Shown piece by piece: positions 28,102 through 36,291 of a stretch of 64,000 nucleotides of DNA. Every line of letters starts with the position of its first letter. Within the stretch, counting starts at the first letter, position 1. Made by a program: the position numbers and the translations under genes. The notes below the pieces were generated by a model. It saw only the letters and a program-made list of their open reading frames with translations. It ran no database searches and was not told the origin of the DNA. The DNA comes from Allocoprococcus comes (lineage in GTDB: Bacteria; Bacillota; Clostridia; Lachnospirales; Lachnospiraceae), in contig NZ_JAAIMM010000006.1 of the NCBI RefSeq assembly GCF_013300725.1, positions 62,001 to 126,000 on the forward strand, read 5' to 3'.

Positions 28102-29391
28102 TTATTTGCCCTGAACCGCTGCAAATCCACCTTCAAGATCTGCGATGATATCATCGATATGTTCGGTACCGATAGAAAGACGGATTGTGTTCGGTTTGAT
28201 TCCCTGATCAAGCAGTTCTTCTTCTGTCAGCTGAGAATGTGTTGTTGTTGCCGGATGGATAACAAGACTCTTAACATCCGCAACATTTGCAAGCAGTGAA
28301 AAGATCTTCAGGTTGTCGATGAACTTGTGAGCTTCTTCCTGTCCGCCTTTGATCTCGAATGTGAAGATGGATGCTCCACCATTCGGGAAATATTTTTCAT
28401 AAAGTGCATGATCCGGATGATTCGGCAGTGACGGATGGTTCACATGCTCTACCATTGGATGATTAGAGAGATATTCTACTACTTTCTTTGTATTTTCTAC
28501 ATGACGGTCAATTCTAAGTGACAGTGTCTCTGTTCCCTGCAGAAGAAGGAATGCGTTAAATGGAGAGATGGTTGCTCCCATGTCACGAAGAAGGATTGCA
28601 CGGATGTAAGTTACAAATGCTGCCGGACCTGCTGCATCTACGAAAGATACTCCGTGGTAGCTTGGGTTTGCATCTGCGATTGCCGGGTATTTTCCACTTG
28701 CTTTCCAGTCAAATTTGCCGGAATCTACGATGATTCCACCAAGAGTTGTTCCGTGTCCACCGATGAATTTGGTAGCAGAATGTACAACGATGTCTGCTCC
28801 GTGTTCGATCGGCCGGATCAGATACGGTGTTCCGAATGTGTTGTCGATCACAAGCGGAAGTCCATGCTTGTGTGCGATTTCAGCGATCGCATCGATATCC
28901 GGGATATCACTGTTCGGGTTACCAAGAGTTTCAAGATAGATGGCTCTTGTGTTATCCTGAATTGCATCTTCTACTTCTTTCAGGTTATGTGCATCTACAA
29001 ATGTAGTGGTGATTCCGTAATGTGTCAGTGTGTGCTCAAGAAGGTTGAAGCTTCCACCATAGATTGTCTTCTGCGCTACGATATGTCCGCCATCTGCTGC
29101 AAGTGCTTCGATGGTATATGTAATTGCAGCTGCTCCGGATGCTGTTGCAAGAGCTGCCACACCACCTTCAAGTGCTGCGATTCTCTTTTCAAATACATCC
29201 TGTGTAGAGTTTGTCAGACGTCCGTAAATGTTACCTGCATCTGCAAGTCCGAATCTTGCTGCTGCATGTGCAGAGTTCTTAAATACATAAGATGTTGTCT
29301 GGTAAATCGGTACTGCTCTGGCATCAGATGCCGGATCTGGTTCTTCCTGTCCTACGTGAAGCTGAAGTGTTTCAAATTTATAATCGCTCAT
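28102..29391 (-). CDS. metY: O-acetylhomoserine sulfhydrylase (homocysteine synthase)
   Basis: PLP enzyme making homocysteine from O-acetylhomoserine and sulfide. 429 residues, which is longer than the roughly 380 of cystathionine enzymes and typical of MetY/MET17. The PLP lysine is in SATKFIGGHGTTLGGI; FETLQLHVGQEEPDP and VYGRLTN-type N-terminal segments fit. It has its own promoter overlapping a dyad shared with the importer operon at 37.4 kb. Other names in use: O-acetylhomoserine aminocarboxypropyltransferase. Confidence 0.93.
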   Translation of the reverse strand: MSDYKFETLQLHVGQEEPDPASDARAVPIYQTTSYVFKNSAHAAARFGLADAGNIYGRLTNSTQDVFEKRIAALEGGVAALATASGAAAITYTIEALAADGGHIVAQKTIYGGSFNLLEHTLTHYGITTTFVDAHNLKEVEDAIQDNTRAIYLETLGNPNSDIPDIDAIAEIAHKHGLPLVIDNTFGTPYLIRPIEHGADIVVHSATKFIGGHGTTLGGIIVDSGKFDWKASGKYPAIADANPSYHGVSFVDAAGPAAFVTYIRAILLRDMGATISPFNAFLLLQGTETLSLRIDRHVENTKKVVEYLSNHPMVEHVNHPSLPNHPDHALYEKYFPNGGASIFTFEIKGGQEEAHKFIDNLKIFSLLANVADVKSLVIHPATTTHSQLTEEELLDQGIKPNTIRLSIGTEHIDDIIADLEGGFAAVQGK

Positions 29392-29465
29392 ATTTTTCTA
29401 CCTCTCTTTTCTGATTGTCTGATGTATCGTGATCTCTATAGTGATCTTTCAAATTTGATAGTTGC

Positions 29466-29499
29466 ATTATATCTACTTTTACCTACTTTGTCAATAGGT
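29466..29499 (-). promoter_or_regulatory. metY promoter with ACCTA-N9-TAGGT operator
   Basis: Minus strand TTGACA (29489-29494) and TATAAT (29466-29471), 17 apart, both consensus. ACCTACTTTGTCAATAGGT (29481-29499 on the plus strand) is a 5-bp inverted repeat with 9-base spacer that covers the -35 box. The same dyad lies over the promoter at 37416-37434. Repression by the Rrf2 protein at 37700 is inferred. Confidence 0.72.
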
Positions 29500-29570
29500 T
29501 AATAGGGAATTATTTTAAAAACCTTTAATTTCAATATGTTTTATCTGTTTTTTCTCCTGTAAATGCAAGA

Positions 29571-29756
29571 AAGAATGTGCCTCGGCACATTCTCGCGCCG
29601 AGCGCGTTGCTGAGCGCCAGTGACGCTCGTTAAGCAACGACCGAAGCGGAGCGTAGACCGCTTGCGACATTCTTCATCTTCGTGCAAGTGCGCATCTCCG
29701 GCACGCAGTGCCTTTTATTTCATAGGAAGTTCCTTTGGAATTTCCTATGAAATAAA
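29571..29756. repeat. Hairpin-rich intergenic repeat, copy A (long form)
   Basis: Shares its ends with copy B (37495-37630): the hairpin GAATGTGCCTCGGCACATTC, CGCGCCGAGCGCG, GGCACGCAGTGCC and a 15-bp helix TTTATTTCATAGGAA/TTCCTATGAAATAAA. Copy A carries about 53 extra bases after GAGCGCG (about 29607-29659), themselves two hairpins (CGTTGCT...AGCAACG; AAGCGG...CCGCTT). No coding potential. It lies between metY's promoter and the M20 peptidase. Confidence 0.85.
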
Positions 29757-29776
29757 GACGCTTTGGGCGTCTTTTC
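29754..29776 (-). terminator. Short terminator after the M20 peptidase gene
   Basis: AAAGACGC and GCGTCTTT flank a 5-nt loop directly next to repeat copy A. Confidence 0.6.
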
Positions 29777-29792
29777 TGTATAATAACAGACA

Positions 29793-30920
29793 CTACTGCT
29801 CATCGGTGATCAGCCCGGCGATCAGTTCTGCTCCTGTCACAAGATCTTTGATTGTCGTATATTCATTTACCGAATGTGCCTGGTACATTCCATTTGACAG
29901 CACCAGTCCCGGAATCCCGTTCTTCGCAAAGCTGTTGTTATCACTTCCTCCAAATGTCTCCACCAGGTCTCCTGCAAGTCCCAGCTCTTTGCTTACTCTT
30001 TCAAACCGTTTTACCGGCACACTGTCTTTTGCAGTCTCATAAGCGATCAGATGAACTTCGTAGGCGAGTTCTGACTCAGCTCCGTATTTTTCAGCCACCT
30101 TTTTGAAAGTATTTCCCACTTTTTCTACACAACAGATTGTTTTTTCATGGGAATAGCTCCGGATTTCTCCCTTTACGGTACATTTTTCCGGAACAATATT
30201 CGTTCCGCTCCCACCTTCGATCAATCCGATATTGCAGGTTGTCTCTTCGTCCACATGTCCCTGACTGATCTGTGAGATCGCTTCGGATGCAATAGCGATC
30301 GCATGAATGCCGTGCTCCGGATCAAATCCGGCGTGGGATGCTTTCCCAGTTACCGTCACCTGATAAGAGATCAGGGACGGTGCTTTATATGCCGCGCTTC
30401 CAACCGGTCCGCTGATATCCAGTACATAAGCTTCTTTTGCACGGACCTTTGAAAAATCAAATACACTGCTGCCCTTGATATAAAGTTCTTCTGCAATTGC
30501 AAAAAGAATCTCGATATCCCGGTGTGGTACTCCCGCTTCTTTTACACTGCGGATTCCTTCCAGGATCTCCACAAGTCCTGCCACATCATCAGCTCCAAGA
30601 ACTGCCTTTCCTGCGGAACGGATCACACCGTCTTCTCCGATGATCCCTTTCTTGCCTTTGGAAGGCTCAACCGTATCCATATGACCGGACAGAAGGATCG
30701 GATCTCCCGGAAGGTCTCCCGGAAGATATGCATATAAGTTTCCGGCGTTTCCTCCGAAATGTTCTCCGGCATTGTCTTCCTCCACCTCAAAACCAAGTTC
30801 TTTTAACTTCGGGATCAGCCGGTCTGCCATCTCACGCTCTCCAAAGCTTGGTGCATCGATTGCGGTCAGCTCCTGAAATTCGTCAACTACTCTTTTTTCA
30901 TTTACTTCTATTTTGCTCAT
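29793..30920 (-). CDS. M20-family metallopeptidase (PepT-like tripeptidase)
   Basis: Zinc aminopeptidase or deacylase of the M20 family. Start chosen at ATG 30920 (MSKIEVNEKRVVDEF) after AAGGAAG. 375 residues. Metal sites: LLSGHMDTVEP, VLGADDVAGL, FAIAEELYIKGS and near the end YQAHSVNEYT; the dimerisation (lid) domain has GKASHAGFDPEHG. It directly follows the Cys/Met PLP enzyme and may process a small sulfur-containing peptide, but that is only suggested by context. Confidence 0.85.
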   Translation of the reverse strand: MSKIEVNEKRVVDEFQELTAIDAPSFGEREMADRLIPKLKELGFEVEEDNAGEHFGGNAGNLYAYLPGDLPGDPILLSGHMDTVEPSKGKKGIIGEDGVIRSAGKAVLGADDVAGLVEILEGIRSVKEAGVPHRDIEILFAIAEELYIKGSSVFDFSKVRAKEAYVLDISGPVGSAAYKAPSLISYQVTVTGKASHAGFDPEHGIHAIAIASEAISQISQGHVDEETTCNIGLIEGGSGTNIVPEKCTVKGEIRSYSHEKTICCVEKVGNTFKKVAEKYGAESELAYEVHLIAYETAKDSVPVKRFERVSKELGLAGDLVETFGGSDNNSFAKNGIPGLVLSNGMYQAHSVNEYTTIKDLVTGAELIAGLITDEQ

Positions 30921-31005
30921 TTCTGCCACTTCCTTATCTGCACGGTCATCGTCCGTCTGTCCTGTACACCTTCCATCACAGATGTCTGCTGCTTGACTCA
31001 CACTT

Positions 31006-32145
31006 CTACTTTAATACAGCTTCCAGGTCTGCGATCAGATCCTCTGCGCCTTCGATTCCAACGGAAAGTCTTAAAATCCGGTCTGTGATTCCGTTCCGGT
31101 CAAGCTCTTCTTTGGAAAGATCCGCATGTGTCTGTGTGATCGGATAGGTGATCAAAGTCTCTGTCCCTCCAAGACTTTCCGCAAACTGAATCAGTTTTAC
31201 ATTTTCCAGAATGTGATATGCTCTCTCTTGGGAATCTACTTCAAAGGTCAGGATCGAACCAAATCCTCTTGCCTGCTTTTTCATCAATTCGTAGCCCGGA
31301 TGTGATTCAAGCCCCGGATAAAGTACCCTTGTCACATGCTCCTGCTTTTCCAGAAAATGTGCGATCCTCAGTGCATTTTCCTGCGCCCTGTCCATACGGA
31401 CTCCAAGCGTCTTGATCCCTCTGAGGATCAGCCAGCTGTCCATCGGTGCAAGGGTTGCCCCTGTCGTCTTGATGATAAAACGAAGCTGTTCCTGAATGTC
31501 CTCGCGGTTTGTTATCAGGAAACCTGCAAGTGTGTCATTATGTCCACCCAGATATTTTGTCCCGCTATGCACAACAATGTCAGCACCAAGTTTCAGCGGA
31601 TTCTGGAAATATGGTGATAAAAAGGTATTGTCCACGATCAGAAGAAGATCATGTTTTTTTGCTTTCTTTAAAAGTTCTTCCAGATCGGATACACGCATCA
31701 TCGGATTGGTCGGTGTCTCTGCATAAATTGCTTTTGTGTTATCCTGGATATAATCCTCTACATCCACACTGCTTAAATCCACGCTGGTAAATGTCAGTCC
31801 ATTTTTCACATTGATGCTGTGGAACAGACGGACGCTTCCTCCGTAAAGATCCTCATCAATGATGATGTGATCGCCCGGTTTGAAAATCTCCATCAGAGCA
31901 GTGATCGCTGCCATTCCTGTCGAAAATGCCAGTGCATCGATTCCTTCTTCCAGTGATGCTACGATCTTCTCAAGATGTTCTCTCGTCGGATTCTGTAATC
32001 TGGAATAGTCATAACCACTGCCTCCACCTACTCTGTCTCTCGCAAATGTTGCAGACTGATAGATTGGATAACTGATCGCCCCATATATTTCATCCTTATT
32101 ATCGTCAGCCAGATGCTGACATCGTGTATCGATTCCATACTTCAT
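31006..32145 (-). CDS. Trans-sulfuration PLP enzyme (cystathionine gamma-synthase/lyase family)
   Basis: 379 residues, the normal size of MetB/MetC/MccB. PLP lysine in HSGTKYLGGHNDTLAG; N-terminal ATFARDRVGGGSGYDYSRLQNPT and C-terminal GGTETLITYP and LRLSVGIEGAEDLI fit the family. Sequence alone does not say whether it makes cystathionine, or splits cystathionine or homocysteine. It leads a unit with the M20 peptidase, and its promoter region carries a pair of 10-bp repeats. Confidence 0.88.
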   Translation of the reverse strand: MKYGIDTRCQHLADDNKDEIYGAISYPIYQSATFARDRVGGGSGYDYSRLQNPTREHLEKIVASLEEGIDALAFSTGMAAITALMEIFKPGDHIIIDEDLYGGSVRLFHSINVKNGLTFTSVDLSSVDVEDYIQDNTKAIYAETPTNPMMRVSDLEELLKKAKKHDLLLIVDNTFLSPYFQNPLKLGADIVVHSGTKYLGGHNDTLAGFLITNREDIQEQLRFIIKTTGATLAPMDSWLILRGIKTLGVRMDRAQENALRIAHFLEKQEHVTRVLYPGLESHPGYELMKKQARGFGSILTFEVDSQERAYHILENVKLIQFAESLGGTETLITYPITQTHADLSKEELDRNGITDRILRLSVGIEGAEDLIADLEAVLK

Positions 32146-32209
32146 GTTTGTCTACTTCTCCTGTCTCTTGTAATCCGTAATATGAAAGCTCAAAATTATA
32201 TTGACCTCT

Positions 32210-32238
32210 CTGATACCAGCTTTCTCTCCTGATATCAG
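32210..32238 (-). promoter_or_regulatory. Possible operator: two CTGATA(C/T)CAG repeats
   Basis: CTGATACCAG (32210-32219) and the palindrome CTGATATCAG (32229-32238) lie 19 bases apart, just upstream of a TATAAT (minus, about 32194-32199) in front of the PLP-enzyme gene. The spacing is close to two helical turns. No regulator is assigned. Confidence 0.45.
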
Positions 32239-32322
32239 TCAATTTCGCTATTTACTTTACAATATCTTTCCATCGAAATCCAGTTTTCTTTTTTATTTTT
32301 CAAAAAATTCTTTTCCGGGCAT

Positions 32323-32757
32323 TTACGCAAGTTCTTTCTCAGTCATCACACATTCAAACTCTCCGGAGCCGCTTACCTGTGAATAATCCGGTGTATAGCC
32401 AAGCTTTTCATAAAATCCAAGGGCTGCCTTTCTGGAATTGATATAGATTTTTGTCACACCTTTTTCGCGCATCCAGTTTTCCGCCTCAATGATCCCTGCC
32501 TGTCCGTAATGCTTTCCCCTGTAGGATTCCAGTGTTGCCACGCGCTCAATTTTTCCGGTATGTTCATCCAGATAATGCAGCCTGCAGGTGGATACCGGAT
32601 AAATTCCGTCCATAACCAGAATATATTCATCCTCCGGTGTGTCATCTGAAAATTCTCCCTCAAGCGGGATCTTAAATCCCAGGCACATTGCCTGTGTCCG
32701 CACATAATGTACGCCGGCTCTCTGCCATTCTTCTGTTACTCTGACTGCTTTCATCAT
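32323..32757 (-). CDS. GNAT acetyltransferase
   Basis: 144 residues with the GNAT acetyl-CoA site ATLESYRGKHYGQAGIIEAE (R/Q-x-x-G-x-G/A form) and C-terminal KAALGFYEKLGY. The start MMKAVRVTEEW is at 32757. Substrate unknown; ElaA/YitI-like small-molecule acetyltransferases have this layout. It stands between the PLP-enzyme unit and the ABC operon. Confidence 0.82.
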   Translation of the reverse strand: MMKAVRVTEEWQRAGVHYVRTQAMCLGFKIPLEGEFSDDTPEDEYILVMDGIYPVSTCRLHYLDEHTGKIERVATLESYRGKHYGQAGIIEAENWMREKGVTKIYINSRKAALGFYEKLGYTPDYSQVSGSGEFECVMTEKELA

Positions 32758-32808
32758 TCATTCCCCACTTTCTTTATTTTCCGGATAATTTTTCTTTTAT
32801 CCTGTTGG

Positions 32809-32838
32809 AAAAATCGACTGATCCCTCAGCCGATTTTG
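32809..32838 (-). terminator. Terminator of the amino acid importer operon
   Basis: On the minus strand AAAATCGGCTGA pairs imperfectly with TCAGTCGATTTTT, directly after the ATPase gene. Confidence 0.8.
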
Positions 32839-32846
32839 TTTTTCTC

Positions 32847-33605
32847 TTAAATTGAATAATCCGGTTCTTCCATCCGGTTGATCTTTGTAAAGAACTCTTT
32901 GACACGTTCGTTCTTCGGATTTCCAAACACTTCTCTCGGCGTTCCGTCTTCCAGGATCTTTCCTCCGTCCAGGAAGATCACTCTGGTTGCAACGTTTCGT
33001 ACAAAACTCATCTCATGGGACACCAGAAGCATTGTATATCCTTCATTTGCCGCTTTTTTGATCGTATCCAGAACTTCTCCGACAAGCTCCGGATCCAGTG
33101 CAGATGTCGGCTCATCCAGAAGTAAAAGCTTTGGCTCCATTGCAAGTGCTCTTGCGATTGCAACTCTCTGCTGCTGGCCACCTGACATATGTCTCGGATA
33201 ATGGTTTGCGTGATCCAGAAGACCTACATTTTTAAGCTGCTCTCTCGCAATCCTTTCCGCTTCCTCTTTTTTCATCTTCTTTACCACGATCAGCCCCTCC
33301 ATTACATTCTGAAGTGCTGTCTTCTTTGAAAAAAGATTGAAATTCTGGAACACCATGCTGGTCTTTTTCCGGAGCTCTGTCAGATCTTTTCCGTGAATAT
33401 GTGCCAGATCCTGTGTTTCACCGTCAATCGTTATAGTTCCGGTTTCCGGTTTTTCCAGTCTGTCCACACATCTTAAAAATGTGGATTTCCCCGTTCCTGA
33501 AGGTCCGATGATCGCCACAACATCTCCCTGATTGATGGTAAGATCGATCCCATCAAGAACCTTATTGTTTTTAAATGTTTTTGATATATTTTTGATTTCG
33601 ATCAT
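32847..33605 (-). CDS. Polar amino acid (cystine-type) ABC importer ATPase
   Basis: 252 residues with Walker A GPSGTGKST, Q-loop VFQNFNLF, signature MSGGQQQRVAIARAL, Walker B LLLLDEPTSALD and H-loop SHEMSF. The polar amino acid subfamily (GlnQ/TcyC) is clear. It is the last gene of a five-gene unit that starts with two GST-like reductases; with the sulfur genes around, cystine or a related sulfur compound is the likely cargo (inference). Confidence 0.93.
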   Translation of the reverse strand: MIEIKNISKTFKNNKVLDGIDLTINQGDVVAIIGPSGTGKSTFLRCVDRLEKPETGTITIDGETQDLAHIHGKDLTELRKKTSMVFQNFNLFSKKTALQNVMEGLIVVKKMKKEEAERIAREQLKNVGLLDHANHYPRHMSGGQQQRVAIARALAMEPKLLLLDEPTSALDPELVGEVLDTIKKAANEGYTMLLVSHEMSFVRNVATRVIFLDGGKILEDGTPREVFGNPKNERVKEFFTKINRMEEPDYSI

Positions 33606-33608
33606 ACC

Positions 33609-34352
33609 TTATTCCACCTCTGTATCTCTGATATCTAAAAGTGCCGGTGCATCTTCCGGTACGCGGAGTTTCTTCTCCAGATAGCTGATCACTCTCTCCA
33701 GTACGAAAGTAATTACCCAGTAAATAATTGCCAGTGAAATATACACTTCAAAGTAACGGTAATTTCTTCCCGCAAGGATCTTTCCTTCTGCGGTCATCTC
33801 CACTACAGAACAGACAAATGCAAGAGAAGTTCCTTTGATCAGTCCGATAAATGCATTTCCCAGGGATGGGAGTGCTACCACGATTGCCTCCGGAAGGATG
33901 ATCCTTATCAATGCCTGGAAATAATTCATTCCCAAAGCGCTTGCTGCCTCAACCTGTCCTTTATCTACTGATTCGAGAGAAGCACGGATGATTTCTGCGT
34001 TGAATGCGGATTCATTGAGTGCCAGCGCAACGAATGCATATACGATCGGTGCGACTCCATTGACATTGTAGTTGGTTCCACATTTAAAGTTGATATATTT
34101 CAGAATCATCGGAATACCGAAATAGGTCACATATAACTGAACCAGGATCGGCGTTCCGCGGATAACCGAGATATAGATACTTACCAGCTGTTTCAGTACC
34201 GGTACCTTTTTAATCTTCACAAGTGCAAGGAGCAGTCCCAGGATGAGACTGGCGATCATTGCTGTGACAGCCAGTTCCATTGTAACCGGAAGATATTTTA
34301 AAAGTAGCGGTATCTGTGTAAATACCAGTTTTCCATCAAATAATTTACCCAT
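33609..34352 (-). CDS. Polar amino acid ABC importer permease
   Basis: 247 residues, His/Glu/Gln/Arg/opine permease subfamily: five TM helices, the motif ALNESAFNAEIIRASLESV followed by GQVEAASALGM and QALIRIILPEA, which is the EAA loop. Overlaps the binding-protein stop by one base and precedes the ATPase by 3 bases. Confidence 0.93.
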   Translation of the reverse strand: MGKLFDGKLVFTQIPLLLKYLPVTMELAVTAMIASLILGLLLALVKIKKVPVLKQLVSIYISVIRGTPILVQLYVTYFGIPMILKYINFKCGTNYNVNGVAPIVYAFVALALNESAFNAEIIRASLESVDKGQVEAASALGMNYFQALIRIILPEAIVVALPSLGNAFIGLIKGTSLAFVCSVVEMTAEGKILAGRNYRYFEVYISLAIIYWVITFVLERVISYLEKKLRVPEDAPALLDIRDTEVE

Positions 34353-35215
34353 TAGTTAATCGTCTCCTCGAACTTATCATCCTCCGGTGCGGCATCCTGA
34401 CCATACCATTTCTTACTGATCTCAGTCAGCGTTCCGTCTTCCTTCAGCTCCTTCAGTGCTTTGTCTACCTGTTCTCTTAAATCTTTCTGGTCCTGTGGGA
34501 AAATAAAGTATGCATAAGAGTTTTCGGCAATCATTTTTGCTTCATCTTCCGGAATATCATTTTTCTGCACTTCATAGTTAAATTCTTCCATGTAAGAGTT
34601 ATACATTGCAAGATCGATGATCGTAAAATCCTGTGATCCGTCTGCTACATGCTGTAAAAATACAGATGTATCTGCATCCGAGTAAGTAATATTGATCGCT
34701 TTATCCGGATTCTTTTCATTCCATGCTTCTACTGCATTGGATACGCTGATTCCTGTACCACCTTCAAAAGAAAGTCCGGCTGCATCTTCAAATGATTTGA
34801 TCTCTTTTCCACCTTTCTTTGTTACGAATACATAGCTGATCTTGTCATATGGATAAGAGTAAAGATAACTTGCCCCACGTTCTTCGTTGTAAGAGAAGTT
34901 GTTGACTCCGATCTGATAATTTCCACTGTTCAGTCCGGAAAGTACAGATCCAAAATCAGTCACTTCGTATTCCAGTTCATAATCCGGGAGCTTATCAAAA
35001 ACTGCATTCAGTACATCCACATCGTATCCTGCCGGCTTGTCATCATCGCCTACATAGACATATGGTTTTGCGTTTGCTCCGGTTGCTGCTTTGATCACTG
35101 TCTTTCCACTGTCTGAAGAGCTGTCCTTTGAAGCGCTTCCGGAAGAAGATCCGCATCCTGTAGCCAGAACTCCTGCTGCCAGTGTAACTGCTAAAATGCT
35201 TGCCAACTTTTTCAT
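34352..35215 (-). CDS. Amino acid ABC importer substrate-binding lipoprotein
   Basis: 287 residues with a lipoprotein signal (LAAGVLATGCGSSS, Cys about 21), Ser/Lys linker, and a family 3 (SBP_bac_3) fold: YDVDVLNAVFDKL, VTDFGSVLSGLNSGNYQIGVNNFSYN, ending LTEISKKWYGQD. Residues of the ligand pocket suggest a polar amino acid. Co-transcribed with the GST-like pair upstream (26-base gap). Confidence 0.93.
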   Translation of the reverse strand: MKKLASILAVTLAAGVLATGCGSSSGSASKDSSSDSGKTVIKAATGANAKPYVYVGDDDKPAGYDVDVLNAVFDKLPDYELEYEVTDFGSVLSGLNSGNYQIGVNNFSYNEERGASYLYSYPYDKISYVFVTKKGGKEIKSFEDAAGLSFEGGTGISVSNAVEAWNEKNPDKAINITYSDADTSVFLQHVADGSQDFTIIDLAMYNSYMEEFNYEVQKNDIPEDEAKMIAENSYAYFIFPQDQKDLREQVDKALKELKEDGTLTEISKKWYGQDAAPEDDKFEETIN

Positions 35216-35241
35216 AATATTTTTCCCTCGTCTTTCGTCTG

Positions 35242-36279
35242 TTATTTTTCTGCTTTAAATTTGTGTGCCGGATCTTTACTGAGTGATTCTCTTCCTGTCG
35301 GTGTCTTCCAGATAGTATCCCAGTCCGTTTCCTGCACCACGATATCATAATATGTATTTTCCCAATACTCTTCATCTGCTTCATTCAGATCGACAGATGC
35401 CGCAAAATCCTTAAAATATGTGTTATGTCTGAATGCAGGGATCTGATACAGATCTCTTGCATATCCCCACAGATTCGGGTAATCTACCAGACGATGCTTG
35501 CAAGGTCCGATATTTCTTGAATAAGACACATCCAGTCTTGCGATGGTTGTATAAAGACGGATATCACTGTCTGTCACATAATCTCCAAATAAGAATCTCT
35601 TGTCTGCAAGTCTTTCCTCCATTGCATCAAGCCCTGCGAAAAATGTCTCATATCCATCGGCAAATGCCTGTAAGGATTCAGCAAACTGCGCACGATAAAC
35701 AGCATTGTTCACATTTTCAAAGAGCCATTTGTTCAGCTTATCAATCTCCGGTCTTAATTCTTCAGGGTAAAGATCCGGTGCTCCCTTTTTATGGAACGGC
35801 CTGAACGCTGTTTCCAGATGATTTGTAAGCCAGTGGTAATCATTATTTACCACTTTTTTTGTCTTATAATCTACAAATGCCGGAACAGTTGTACGTCCGG
35901 TGTATTCTTCATCCGCATTGTAGTAAAGCTCACTTAAGAACTGTGCGCCCGTTTCCGGATTGATATGATCCGGAGAATTTACAAATTCCCATCCAAGATT
36001 TTCTTCCCGGTCTGTCCAGTCTACGATCTCAACCTTCACTGCATCCTCAAGTCCGAGAAGTTCTCTTGCGATCGCTGCTCGATTGGACCAGTTGCATCCT
36101 TTTGCCCAGAAAAGAATATATCTGTCTTTTTCTACCGGATTTTTCCCTTCTCCAAACCCTTCTGTGAAGCGGTTTGGCTGACGATGGAAATTTCCATATT
36201 CATCAATTTCCTGTGCGGTCTCTCTCGGTCTTACTCTGATCTGTCTTCCATTTACATCTACATATTCAAAATCTGCCAT
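35242..36279 (-). CDS. Glutathionyl-hydroquinone reductase-like protein, paralog 1
   Basis: 345 residues of the Xi-class GST family (YqjG/ECM4): FTEGFGEGKNPVEKDRY, an active-site Cys at 62 in GCNWSNR (CPWAHR in classical members), LSELYYNADEEYTGRTTVP and FLFGDYVTDSDIRLYTTIARLD. Classical enzymes reduce glutathionyl-hydroquinones with glutathione, which most Firmicutes do not make. Here the second and third motif residues are changed (CPW to CNW), so the substrate may differ. About 12 bases after paralog 2 in one operon with the cystine-type importer. Confidence 0.85.
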   Translation of the reverse strand: MADFEYVDVNGRQIRVRPRETAQEIDEYGNFHRQPNRFTEGFGEGKNPVEKDRYILFWAKGCNWSNRAAIARELLGLEDAVKVEIVDWTDREENLGWEFVNSPDHINPETGAQFLSELYYNADEEYTGRTTVPAFVDYKTKKVVNNDYHWLTNHLETAFRPFHKKGAPDLYPEELRPEIDKLNKWLFENVNNAVYRAQFAESLQAFADGYETFFAGLDAMEERLADKRFLFGDYVTDSDIRLYTTIARLDVSYSRNIGPCKHRLVDYPNLWGYARDLYQIPAFRHNTYFKDFAASVDLNEADEEYWENTYYDIVVQETDWDTIWKTPTGRESLSKDPAHKFKAEK

Positions 36280-36291
36280 GATTCGTTCCTC

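Noticed and set aside
29392-29530. S-box (SAM) or T-box leader before metY
   Set aside because: The distance from promoter to ATG is about 70 nt and shows none of the SAM-box or T-box conserved sequences.
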